DNA of 38,225 nt from Blakeslea trispora (Eukaryota; Mucoromycota; Mucoromycetes; Mucorales; Choanephoraceae), in contig JAIWNE010000193.1 of assembly GCA_025331445.1 (NCBI GenBank), positions 1-38,225 on the forward strand, given 5' to 3'. Under the pieces are notes generated by a model that was given only the letters and a program-made list of their open reading frames with translations, ran no database searches and was not told the origin of the DNA. Below are positions 10,186 through 22,024 of the stretch, one piece after another. Every line of letters starts with the position of its first letter. Position 1 is the stretch's first letter. The translations under genes and the position numbers were made by a program.

Positions 10186-10936
10186 ATGAAGTACTTTTGG
10201 GTTTTATTGACTGTGTGGATAGCAGTAACTCAAGCAGCATTAGTTCAATTGACAGATGATAACTTTTCAGAACTAGTGACTAAACAAGACGAATGGGTCA
10301 TTGACTTGTAAATGGAATAAATCACTTTTTCTTTTAGTTTTTTTTTTAATCCTTTTATATGATAGTTATGCTGACTGGTGTTCTTACTGTAAAAAGGCCG
10401 CTCCTCGTATTGAGGCTGCCGAGCGTCTTTTAAGCCTTAGTTCTCATAAGCATGTGAAGGTAGGATTGGTCAATGTAGAGACAAGTCCTGCTTTAGCTGC
10501 TCGTTTCCTTATTTCTCGATTACCTACTGTGGTTCATATCAAAGACCATGAAGGTAAACATGTATATATATATAAACAAGACAAACACACAAAAAAAAAG
10601 ACTCAAGAAAGAGTATGTTAGTACGTCGTATACCTTCTATTCGACACGAAAATGAAATCATCAGTTTTGTGACGCTTGAAGAATGGAGACAAGTCGAGCC
10701 TAGTTCAGGCTTTATTCAACCTTTTAGTTTACTGTAAGATATATACACAGGTATCAATGTATATTCTCTCTAACATCTACTTTAGGGGTCGATTGGTTGG
10801 ATGGACAGGCAAGACAGTCAAGTCATTGTCAAGCCATTCTCCATGGAAGCTGATTGGTCTGTTGACTGGCTTTTTAATGTTTGCCTTTGGTTTACCTCTC
10901 TGGATGCAAACAAATCAAAAATCAAAGACTGAATAA
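10186..10936 (+). CDS. Thioredoxin-like ER transmembrane protein (TMX/PDI family)
   Basis: Four exons (10186-10307, 10366-10553, 10622-10733, 10786-10936) give 190 residues. A signal peptide (1 to about 18) precedes one thioredoxin domain: LTDDNFSEL, then FYADWCSYCK with redox Cys46 and Cys49, and the cis-Pro loop RLPTVV. A single membrane helix (about 162-181) and a short polar tail end the protein. The order signal peptide, one thioredoxin domain, C-terminal helix is that of TMX1-type disulfide isomerases of the ER membrane. The active site is CSYC rather than the CGHC of PDI. No KDEL-type signal is present, as expected for a membrane-anchored form. It converges on the bHLH gene with 23 nt between stop codons. 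Confidence 0.87.
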
Positions 10937-10959
10937 AAAAAAACATTATTTTATTATTC

Positions 10960-12593
10960 TTAAATATCCTCTGTTTCTTGATGATCAGCCACTTTCTGTA
11001 ATCTTTTTCGACTGGCTTCCTTTCGATCCAGTTCTTCTTTTCGCTCCTGTTCTTCTGCCTCTTTTTCTTCTTCAGTCACCTCGGGCAATCCCAACTGCTT
11101 TCGGAGGGCAATCAGTTCTTGTCGCATCTTTTGTTCCTTTTCTCCTTTTCGTCTGTTCTCACTTTTTAGCCTGAGAATGTATTCGTACGAATGCTGCAAA
11201 AGGACCACTTTACTCATCTGCTTCACATCTTTCTCTTTGGCCTGTTTCAGTTCTTCTAGATCCACTTGGTGTTCTGCCTCACTCACCAAAGCATCTATAA
11301 TCTCTGTTCGTAGCGAATCAAAACTCTGTTTGAGTGTATCTCGTCTCTTTTGTTCTGCTGCCTTATGAGCGGATCGACGGTTTTCAATGCCTGATTGAAT
11401 GGTAGTGGAGAAATCAATTCCTAAACTCTTGGCTTTTCCTTCCTTTAGGTTTTCATAGTTTGATTTAGATGTCAACAAGGCTCGAGCTGTCTCTTCTTCA
11501 ATCATCGATAGTCGTTTCCCATCTGGTTTGAGTGAGGGTGAGATAAAAGGCTTCAAGGCACGCGGTGATTGTTGTACTGATCTGCCTAAGGGTGATTGTG
11601 TGATGTCTAGATTAGGTGAGAGTCCGGGTGAACAATTGTAAGAAACTCTTCTTCGTTTCGGATCTTTTCTCTTGACAGGCTTTTTCCGTTCCGGTGGCAA
11701 GATGGCAGCTGGCAAGATAGGCATATGATCCACGACATTATTGTTAGAAGACGATAGACCACCACCACCTAATTTCATCAAGAGAGAAGGTGTAGCAGGT
11801 GCCATGAGATCAGGTGGCTGAGTAAAGGTGGTATAGGGTGTCATTGGTTTCAGTGCCAATGGACTCTGTGTGCTCAAGAAGGGTCGTGGACTACTGTGTG
11901 GACTTGATTTAGGCTGCAATGTCTTTTTACTCGTCAAGACAGGCGAATTAGTGGAACGTAGCTGATGATGCATTGTACGGAGTTGCTGTTGCTGTCTTTC
12001 AATAAACGCTAATTTCTGTTGTAGACTTGTTTGATCCGACAATGAATTGGTTGGATGAAGGGCAGGTGAAGTGAGTGGTGAAAATGAATGGTTGTCATTG
12101 AGATTGGCGAGGGAAGGATAGGATGTGTTGTAGGTAGGTGCCATGGCCGGTGATACAAGAGGAGTAAAGAATTCCTAAAGACTAATATGAGCCATTGTTT
12201 CTTTTTCTTTTTTTAGCTTATTTCTTTTTTTTTGTTTACCTCTTCATCTTCTAGACTGACAGGCTGGTGAATGGGTGTATGATAGAATGGAGTAGAAGCC
12301 ATGGGTTGTGAAGCTATCTGAAGTGGGGACATGTTGAATTCTGGATTTTGCCCTGATAAGACACTACTGTTTGTATAGCTATCATGATTATTACTATTGT
12401 TTTCAGGGCTTAATTGGGGCATACTAAATGTGCCTGTTGTGTGTGTGCTTGTGTTGGGTGGATCATAATGAGAGTTCATGAACTGGAGAAACTGTGCATC
12501 TTCATGAGCTGATTCAGTGTCATGAGGATGCGTTGTCAAATCCTGTTTAAAAGGGTTCGTGTTGGGTTGTAATTCAAACGAACTAAAGTCCAT
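10960..12593 (-). CDS. bHLH transcription factor
   Basis: Two exons (12593-12240, 12174-10960; 65-nt intron) give 522 residues. The long N-terminal part is Ser/Pro/Asn/Gln-rich with a Gln run (about 178-182) and a basic nuclear-localisation-like stretch KKPVKRKDPKRRR (about 282-294). The bHLH domain is at about 384-455: basic region RRSAHKAAEQKRRD holds the His, Glu and Arg at the positions that read CACGTG (class B E-boxes). The loop between helix 1 (QSFDSLRTEI) and helix 2 (KVVLLQHSYEYILRL) is unusually long, about 30 charged residues. A Lys/Glu-rich coiled coil follows to the C-terminus and could extend dimerisation. Many Ser-Pro sites cluster at about 195-335, suggesting proline-directed kinase control. 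The target pathway cannot be told from sequence. Confidence 0.9.
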
Positions 12594-13215
12594 AAGGGGG
12601 TGCTTGTAATTTGGTGTGAAGAAAAAGAGAAGGTAAAGAAGAAAAGAAAAGAAAAGAAAAAGACAGAGAAAAAGATGATCTCGTTATTTAATCTGATTGG
12701 TCCGAGATACAAGACAACAACCAAGAGAGAAAAAGGTAGGAGAATCAAATAGGATGATCCAATTATAGAAATTGAGACAACAATTAGCAACAGAATGAGA
12801 CATAAAAATAGAACATGTGAAGATCTCTCTTTCCTAAAGAGGAAAATGCTTATTTATTTCCACTGAATAAAGCCTTATAGACACAATTCAACAAGTAGTT
12901 TCTCCTTTCAAGTAATTCATCATTTATTGATAACCTAGGCTTGGTCTGATTGTCTTCATTTTCTTTAATCTTTCTAACATATAGCCTATAGATAGTGTCC
13001 TTTTTCTTTCTTATTGCTACAAAGACCACGAAAGGATTTGACGCGGAAGAAAGAAACAAAGCGCGATTTTCAATTGAAGAATGTTGCCTTGTCATTCAGG
13101 CATGAAATTTAGCATCTATTTGCGGACAATGAAGTTTTTATAAAAAAAAAAAAGAGAAAATGACGTTTTTTCCATAAAAGCAGCTGGTTTTTTACTCTAT
13201 TCATTATCATATATT
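12594..13215. other. Divergent promoter region, bHLH / EDC3
   Basis: These 622 nt lie between two divergent start codons. The part next to the bHLH gene is purine-rich (GAAAA repeats, 12631-12665) with a CT-rich complement typical of leaders here. An 81-codon open stretch at 12850-13095 (minus) has no recognisable motif and is not called. ATTGG (inverted CCAAT) occurs near 12697. I see nothing else. Confidence 0.45.
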
Positions 13216-14986
<1,771 letters not shown>

Positions 14987-15005
14987 TAAAAAGAGACATA
15001 TTTTA

Positions 15006-16074
15006 TTATTTATAGTTGGATATGGAACTAGCACGTACATCGCTTTCTTTTGAACAACACAAGAAATGAGTACTCATGGTATGATGACAATGATGAGATA
15101 AAATCGGATGAGGCTCTTGTTCTATGGGATAAGGAGATTGGGCATCTTCATCCTCATAAGAAGGTTGAGAACAAAAGCCTTCATCTGTAGATTGACTAGA
15201 GGGATTACGCTCCAGTTTACGGCGCTTGTACCATTGATGCTTTCTTTCTTGTGCCTTTAGTTTACTCATTTCCTTTGTTAACCGAATCTTTTGTTCTTCG
15301 TACCGAATGATATCTGCTTCCATGGCCAGTTGGTTCAGTTGATCCCGACGCTGACCATCCGTCAATTGCTGTTCAACAGCCTGCCTTGATCGAACAGTGT
15401 TTTCTATTTCAAGTGCCAACTGATCTAACCTCTCCAGACGCTGTTCCGATAACCGCTGAGCATTCTCTTGTCGTTTGATAAGCAATTGTTGCTTTTCAGA
15501 CACACTTTCTTCGGAACAAGAGGAAGAGCGACGAAGTTGGTTAGTTTTCAGTCGAAGTTTAGATCGACTACTGCCTCGTTTGTATCGGTAACCCTCTTGA
15601 AGGAGTTGCTTTTTGGCTAGATCAAACAGATCACCCTTTTTGGATATCAACAGAGGATTCTCTAGAGCCAGCTGGAGAGAGGCACGATTGATGGCTTCTT
15701 CATAAGAGGTCAGTGGGCGGTTGTTCTTTTTACCGTAAATGACAGCATGATGGACAATAAATTCTCTTGTCACATTGGATAAAGTCTATAGAGCAATGTG
15801 TGTGAATAAAAAAAAAGAGAGGGAGAGGTTTGATGCACAAGTCATTTACATGATCTGAAAGAGCACTGGTGGGCTCTGTCTTGGCTGATTTGATGGCTCG
15901 TTTTAGTTTAATTGAATGAAATGGTAACATTTGAACGGCAGAAAGAATTTCAACCAGTTCTTGGTCGTCCAGTTGAATAAGCAGTGACAAGTCCTGATCA
16001 GTTACACCTGCTTTTAAGAAAGCTTCATAGTATTGGTCCAACTGAAGAGAGTTCAAGAAGCTTTGAAGAGACAT
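15006..16074 (-). CDS. SAM-domain coiled-coil protein
   Basis: Two exons (16074-15850, 15785-15006; 64-nt intron) give 334 residues. The N-terminus (about 1-68) is a sterile alpha motif: FLNSLQLDQYYEAFLKAGV, a D-L-S-L-L core and a terminal helix LPFHSIKLKRAIKSAK. SAM domains bind other SAM domains or RNA hairpins. A second conserved-looking block (about 90-150, TSYEEAINRASLQLALENP and the basic GYRYKRGSSRSK) follows, then a Gln/Arg/Glu-rich coiled coil (about 165-260) and a Ser-rich acidic tail ending in a His-rich stretch. I do not recognise the family name. Basic segments and the SAM fold fit a nucleic-acid-associated or co-regulator role, but this is inference. It ends 19 nt from the EDC3 stop codon on the opposite strand. 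Confidence 0.82.
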
Positions 16075-16586
16075 ATGAATACACTAAAATGAAAAAAAAA
16101 AAAAAGTTGAGAGAATGAAGGCAGCAAAAATCGCTCACTATTCTATATATAAATAAAAAAAAAGAGACGCTGGGTAAAGGGAACGTCTAACTCACTTGAT
16201 TGACTCTTGCCAATAAATTATCAAAAATTTCAGACGATTCAGCCAATGAAAATCAGAAATTTTTACAAGATCACATGATACATACAAGGAATAAATTTTC
16301 ATGAATCTACAGAAATTTTTCACTTTGTGAAACATGGATCAGTTCTAAGGTAAGCCTAAACAGTCCTCTTGTTCATTGTTGTCATGCAGTGACGTTCATA
16401 CGTTAGTCTAGATCAATTGCCATAGCAACAAATTTTATGCATCTTATTTGATTCTGTGCAACAACTGTTTATTGTTCCGAATTAAGGTTTACAATGATCC
16501 CAATGTAAAGCAAATACATTATGATTAACATTTACTACTATATATATACTATTAGATTATTATTTATGACTTTGAACAGCTTTGTT
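16075..16586. other. Intergenic: SAM-gene promoter and GPI1 3' flank
   Basis: AT-rich, no gene. It holds a CCAAT box (16243-16247) about 170 nt upstream of the SAM-gene start and two direct copies of CAGAAATTTTT (16254-16264 and 16310-16320). An ATATATATA-type stretch near 16540 probably belongs to the 3' flank of GPI1. Nothing else seen. Confidence 0.4.
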
Positions 16587-19316
16587 CTATGGTCGCTTTA
16601 AAGGTCTTCCATATGGTGGATGAGCTTGGTCTATGGATAGGGTTAGAGAAGCTAAGTTTGTGGATTCATTCATATACCTTTTCTCCGGCAGCATAGGGTA
16701 CTTTAGAAAGAGAGATTAGACAGTGCAACCATCAAGGGATACTCTACGTGAGACTTACCTGTAGTTTTGGTATAGGCTTGATGGGTTCACCATGAAGCAG
16801 GCAATTAAATACATAGGCTGAGAAATAATGTGCGCTCAGTCGTTTCCATAGCAACATGTATTGAAAAAAGATGGCTCCTAATGGTATAGGCATATTCTAC
16901 AGTAGGAAATAAGTGGACTTGAATGATATAAACACACTATGAATTCATACACGCATCCAGAAATAAGATCCTTTGTTGGTTTGGTTTTCTATGATCGTTT
17001 TGGTGAGATAGGAGATCTTTTTGTTAGTCTTTTTCGATTTCCTCAGTATTGTATAGGTTCGATGGGGAGCCGGCTTTCTAAATAAATGCCACATGCGTTG
17101 TATTCGATGAAAAATACCATGATGCTCTAATAAAAAACTATCCTGTTTGAATATTTCGAATTCAAGTCCACCTAAAGAAAGAAAAAAGGGAGGTAGGGTA
17201 AACAAAAAAAGAAGAAGCTCTGCATGATCACTCATCCTTTACCGGGCAATCGATGTGGATCTTTCAATCTGAGCATGATAGCAAACAATGGGAAATGATT
17301 GAAGAAGGCCAATATTGTCTCCATCACGGCCTGTAAGAATATCACACTGACACGACCCTATTGAAATTTCTCATTACACATCAAATAGAGGGAGAGGATT
17401 GACAAATCAAGCACTTACCACAGCAAACGTCATATAATAGATGAGCACAGTAGGAAATAAAAAGGTCAAGAGGGTAAATAGACTGGTGCCCAAGAGAAGT
17501 TGATCCAAATCATAATCACAGGAATCAATTCGATCTCGAAGCATGTTTTTCTTTTTACCTCGAAACAGATTGAATAGAGAGCTCAGAATGACCAATTGCC
17601 AATTGAAGATACGAGCTGCCACCATATAGAAGCAGTAGATATGCAGTGTCATGAAGGCTAGGAAATCTGATAAAAGTGAGGTGATCATAGTAATGCCAAA
17701 GATACCTGACAGTCCAACAAAATGGATGATCTGAGGTGTATAAGGTTCAACCGTTTGAGTGCAGAGTGTCCATAAGCGTATAAGCCATAGAAACAGTTCA
17801 CTTAGGAAACTACCTAGTTCATGATTCAATTTAAGACCAGCAGGCGATTCTAGAAACCATAGCATCATGGACTGTAGAGATTCAACTGTATATGTCTAAA
17901 GAGAAAATACATGAGTCTCGTTTTTTTTGTGGATCTCTCTTAGAACTTGCATGTAATAATGTATGTAGTTTGATGGCCATAATACGATTGTTTGCCATCA
18001 GAAAGGATCCCATGGCTAAACCAATAATGATATCGTTGGCTACTAGCCACATACTGTTATAGAAACTAATATAATGTGCTCTTGCACTGGCTGTATTGGC
18101 CCAATTATGCTTTCTTAGCATCATGTACTGTTTTGGCCAAAAGAAGAATTGTTGCAATCTAAGATCAATCTGTTGACCTGGTATTTTTGTGTGTGTGTGT
18201 GTGTCAGAATCAAGTTTGGATTTATCCATATTTTGCTAATTACCAGCCGCAGATAGATCTTTGAGAGCTACACCATTTAGAATGAATTTGGGAAATCGAA
18301 CGTTTAAAAGATAAAGTGTGACTTCTGCCAGATTCAGTGCAACAAATAGAATACACATGAAGAGATAGGCAAACATCTTTTTGACAAAAAACCCTATAAA
18401 TCCCTTGGGACTGGTAATGACGATCTGAATAAGACGCTGAATGGCTGAATGGATCCAGTTTGCAATCGAGTAAAGTGTTGCATTGTTTTTCTTTCGATAT
18501 TTCGAGGCAAGTGTCTGAATGCCATATTCTAAGAAATAGGATGAATTGATCTAAGATTACGTAAGCATTGAAACCCAAGTATCTCTTTCCTGTAATGCCT
18601 TACCTGAACCAAGACAAGACCAAGTTCATCAGTATCTGATCTGATCTGACCATTCAATTTTCGACTATAATCAATGATCTCGGCCAAATGATTCTGTATT
18701 TCCACTTGCTTCTTATTCAATGTACTGACGGGTACTTTGTTGGAAGATATATCGAGTTCAAGTGGATCTAATGCTAGAAATTGAAGTTTTTTGGGATTTG
18801 GTTGTTCGTAGAATACGACTTGATAGGTGAATTGAGTCTGTTGATTGTTTTCTTTCATCACTGGTACATAGGTATGATCCAGCACGACAGTTAACCAAGC
18901 TTATCATGTGTTAGCTATGAAGGTATATATATAAAAGAAATCATGTAGATATATATTTTGGAAGTTTACCTTGTTCAGTATGTAAAGGTGTAGGACCAGG
19001 TTGATTTCTATATAAAACGCCTAATATTTGAGGTGGAATATTGCATACTTTGTTAATATGTGCATATTCCACATATTCACCCGAGTTACAAAACTCTTTC
19101 AACAAGTCTTGAAGTTCTTTTAGCTATAAAAGTATCAATTCAATGACTATTGCTCGCTTATGATTCACTGTCAAGAGTTACCTTGATATCAGAGACAACG
19201 GAAGCAACACATATTTTGTTATTCGTGTTATGCCACCCTATGATAAACCCTTCTTTCGTCTTGGGTGAGCAAAGGTGAGAAGGCCAGAATAGTTTAATAA
19301 CATCCTGAGATGGCAT
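16587..19316 (-). CDS. GPI1: Phosphatidylinositol N-acetylglucosaminyltransferase subunit GPI1 / PIG-Q
   Basis: Subunit of the ER-membrane GPI-GnT complex that transfers GlcNAc to phosphatidylinositol in the first step of GPI-anchor synthesis. Ten exons (19316-19182, 19123-18970, 18899-18604, 18550-18244, 18177-17947, 17885-17419, 17357-17243, 17171-16951, 16896-16759, 16700-16587) give 725 residues, within the family range. The N-terminus reads VIKLFWPSHL; several hydrophobic helices follow from about residue 250. Family signatures are SPAGLKLN (388-395), FLFPTVLIYY, FLQAVMETILAFFNHFPLF, DPHRLPGGLEFE and the C-terminal PIPLGAIFFQYM. It ends in HPPYGRPL. Intron 5 is the least certain: donor GTTCTA at 17946 joins HTLLHA to IESLQSM; a later donor would insert about a dozen residues. 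The C-terminal exons 9 and 10 are found from frame and motif only. Confidence 0.92.
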
Positions 19317-19433
19317 GAGTATATGACCCTGAAGAGTATAAAAAAAAAAAAGAAGGTGCTTTTTTTTTTTTTACAAAAACGCAAGAAAAAAACTGCATAA
19401 AAATTTTGAAAGGCGATTTATTTATTTTTATTT

Positions 19434-20534
19434 TTAATCGCTAAAATCATCATCTTCATCAAACTCTCCTTCTTCTTTTGAGACGCCTGTTCTTCTAATT
19501 AACGAGAAATAAAGTGGACCAAAAGTGGTACGGTCAGGACCAATGAAATAGCCATATTTGGTACGCTCTCCAATAGGCAATTTCATCTTGACTACCTCAA
19601 TTGGGATTTTACCCTTCTTCATCACACGTTCCACCACCTTGTCATTCTCAAGTGAGCTAATGGAACATGTACCATAAAGAACAAGACCACCCACGCGCAC
19701 GGAATGCAAAGCTGCCTTTAGAATAGACAGCTGGCGTTTCGCATTGACTTGTGTACGTTTAGGAGACCACAATTCAAACTCCTTTTCATCATGCAGCAAA
19801 TGGCGTTCAGAGGAACAGGGCGCATCCACCAGGACTTTGTCGTATTGCTCAGGTTCTCCATAGTAACGAGTACCATCCTTGCCGATCACCGTACTCATGT
19901 CGGATACAAATTTGGCAGGTATATAAGACTCAATCACTTGTCGAAGACGTCGACGACGGTCAGATGCAATTTCATTGGAAGTCAAACGACCATATTTAGG
20001 ATCCAATCGCTGGAGCACAGCTAATGTTTTCCCGCCAGGGGCAGCACAGAGATCAAGTACATGATCCTCGGGCTGAATGTCCAAGACCTCGGTCGAGAGA
20101 ACGGAAGCTGCATCCAGAATATAATAATCAGTCACGTTATTGCTGTCTTTTGATGGTTGAGGGAAACGACTAAGTGATTTGGAAGCATAACAAGGAATAC
20201 TGACAAAGTCAAGTAAAGTCAAATCGTCCAAGGAGTCCTTTAATTTAGCCTTTACATCATCTACATTGGCATATTTGTTGATCATCATACAATGGCGTAC
20301 AGGTTTCTTGAGAGACTCTAATAGAACTGGCCAACGTTCAGGTCCCCATTCTTCTTCATAGTACTTGTTGAAGGCTGTCATAACGGCGTTTCGGCGCTCA
20401 GTCTCACGTTGTAAAGCCTTTTCTTTCTTTTTCGATAAGGCAGGTTTCTTTTTTTCTTGTTTTTTGTTGCCTCTCTGGCCGCCTTTTTTCAAATGCTTTT
20501 CTTCTTCTATAATAGGTTGCTCAGTGTCAGACAT
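19434..20534 (-). CDS. NSUN-type RNA m5C methyltransferase (NSUN3/4-like)
   Basis: Single-exon gene, 366 residues from MSDTEQ; an in-frame ATG 60 nt upstream (20594) would add 20 residues but lies in A/T-rich leader, so I prefer the shorter form. The N-terminus (about 10-60) is Lys/Glu-rich. The catalytic domain has YYILDAASVL, AdoMet-binding LDLCAAPGGKT (160-170), motif IV VDAPCSSERH with release Cys240, and motif VI GTCSIS with nucleophile Cys290, both Cys residues required for m5C formation. The DxPCSxxRH form is that of the NSUN3/NSUN4 branch, which in animals acts on mitochondrial tRNA-Met and small rRNA. No amphipathic mitochondrial presequence is evident from either start; the Lys-rich N-terminus looks more nucleolar or cytosolic, so location and substrate are open. 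Confidence 0.88.
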   Translation of the reverse strand: MSDTEQPIIEEEKHLKKGGQRGNKKQEKKKPALSKKKEKALQRETERRNAVMTAFNKYYEEEWGPERWPVLLESLKKPVRHCMMINKYANVDDVKAKLKDSLDDLTLLDFVSIPCYASKSLSRFPQPSKDSNNVTDYYILDAASVLSTEVLDIQPEDHVLDLCAAPGGKTLAVLQRLDPKYGRLTSNEIASDRRRRLRQVIESYIPAKFVSDMSTVIGKDGTRYYGEPEQYDKVLVDAPCSSERHLLHDEKEFELWSPKRTQVNAKRQLSILKAALHSVRVGGLVLYGTCSISSLENDKVVERVMKKGKIPIEVVKMKLPIGERTKYGYFIGPDRTTFGPLYFSLIRRTGVSKEEGEFDEDDDFSD

Positions 20535-20925
20535 GCTATCGAATGATAAACAAAAAAAAAGAAGCTGTTGATTATTTTTTTCGAGTGATTTCAACTTTCA
20601 CTTCTTGCAAAAAGTGCTAGCAGTCACTGTGACTGATTCTCAAACTTGAGGGGATCACCAAATGCCAATTGACATGAATTACATCTTGTTCTTTTCGACT
20701 CTCCTAACTTGAATATTCTTGCTGAAACTCTGAGACAAAAAAAGGAAAACAGAAATTGGCTGTGTTTTGTTCTATCTTTTAATTCATAAAAAAAAATGGC
20801 TATACAGAGTTTAATTTGGTAAGATATAAAAAGGAAAGAATGAATACCATGCCAAATGAGTCGAAAGAAGATGGCTTGACACTTGTTTCTTTATTGAATT
20901 CTTCCAAAACACACGCTTGAAAAGT
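20535..20925. other. Intergenic: NSUN promoter and pallidin 3' flank
   Basis: 391 nt with no gene. Short A-runs and T-runs only; the NSUN leader is A/T-rich. No TATA box or factor site that I would defend. Confidence 0.4.
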
Positions 20926-21655
20926 TCATTTCTCTACACGCAGATCCTTTTGGCTTAATGATTTCTTGGGTATCCAACTACTCTTATCGGTATCTTCCTC
21001 ATCATCCAAAAGAACTTGTCGAGCCTTTGACTTCTTTTTGCTCTTGGACACAACTCTAGGTGCTGATTTCTTTGTTGTCGATATCACAGGTGCCGTTTGC
21101 TCTGCTGGTAATGCATGTAGTGTCGGAGAAGACATGTCAGGTGACACGGGTGCAGATGCACTGGTTTTGGCTGCTATGGTTAAATCCTTCTGTTGCTCTA
21201 GTTTGCGAATATGATCTACTTGAGACAGATAGTTCAACTTCATGAGCTTTAGCTTATTGGCTCTCTCTTGAAGCTGCTTTGATCTACCCGACAACATGGA
21301 CATGGTAGCCTTCAATGATAATAGTTTGGTATGATAAATGGCTACTTTATCCATCTACAGTTGTTTTCTTGTTGGTTCGACTTTTAGTTATTAAAAAACA
21401 CAACTTACATTTGACTTTATTTCCTGCCATTCTTTGCTTGTAGTAACAAGGCTCGCCTCTGTTTTTGAGATTGTATTGACCAACTCATCTTGAGCTTGAC
21501 TATCAGATTTTGATTTTTTTTATTATTTGGAGGGGGGGGGGTTAAAACACTTGTTGAAACCTCATCTTGCAAGATCTTATTTGCCTTATGGTAAGAAGTT
21601 GAGCTTGTAATTGAGAAGTTAGTATGTTGATATTCTCAATGTACGTGTCTGTCAT
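20926..21655 (-). CDS. BLOC1S6: BLOC-1 subunit 6 (pallidin) homologue
   Basis: Pallidin is a coiled-coil subunit of BLOC-1, which acts in endosome-to-lysosome-related-organelle traffic. Proposed exons: 21655-21645, 21603-21551, 21494-21409 and 21354-20926, giving 192 residues. The last two are secure: they read NTISKTEASL and EWQEIKSNMDKVAIYHTKL, then SGRSKQLQERANKLKLMKL, which matches the pallidin helix pattern (KHYHAKL, then KTSKLKKRALKLQ). The tail (about 110-192) is Ala/Ser/Pro-rich then Lys-rich. The first exon is only 11 nt; its 41-nt intron contains a perfect TACTAAC branch site. Intron 2 would hold the C10 run (21532-21541); without removing it the frame breaks. Its acceptor could also be 6 nt downstream. 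The N-terminal model is therefore tentative, and the family call moderately strong. Confidence 0.7.
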
Positions 21656-22024
21656 AAGGATAAGTAAAAAAAAAAAAATAAAGACAAGCAAAAAAAAAAA
21701 AAACGCATTTGTTATGTTACCATCGTTTTTACACTTTATTCGAAAATAATTAAGCTAGTTTTTGGTACAAGAATTGAGAATTAGTTTAGTCTAAAAATTG
21801 AACCATACATTATTTTTATTTTATCTTTTTTCATGTATAGACAATCAAACCCAAGTTTAACAAACTGGCCCTTGAAGCCAGAAAGGAACAACAAGACAAG
21901 CGAAAACAGTACAAAGAATCCCAATGTAACCTGCTGTCTATCGCAAGAAAGAAAGAAACCTAAAGGCAGCGAAGACAAAGATAATAATCAGATAACACAA
22001 AAAGAAATAAATAAAGACGCATGA
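21656..22024 (+). other. Intergenic with a candidate orphan terminal exon (21841-21963)
   Basis: On the plus strand a pyrimidine-rich run ending in TATAG precedes 41 codons (21841-21963) that end in TAA and read like a real protein tail (NKLALEARKEQQDKRKQY, Lys/Glu/Gln-rich helix). No upstream exon with an ATG is found before the divergent pallidin gene, so this could be a relic, an exon of an unseen overlapping transcript, or chance. An overlapping 63-codon frame (21833-22024) opens with ATG but is less protein-like. The rest is A-rich, with two A13-type runs near 21666 and 21691. Confidence 0.25.

Noticed and set aside
12850..13095. 81-codon minus-strand frame in the bHLH/EDC3 promoter
   Set aside because: No motif, placed in a divergent promoter, composition of non-coding AT-rich DNA.
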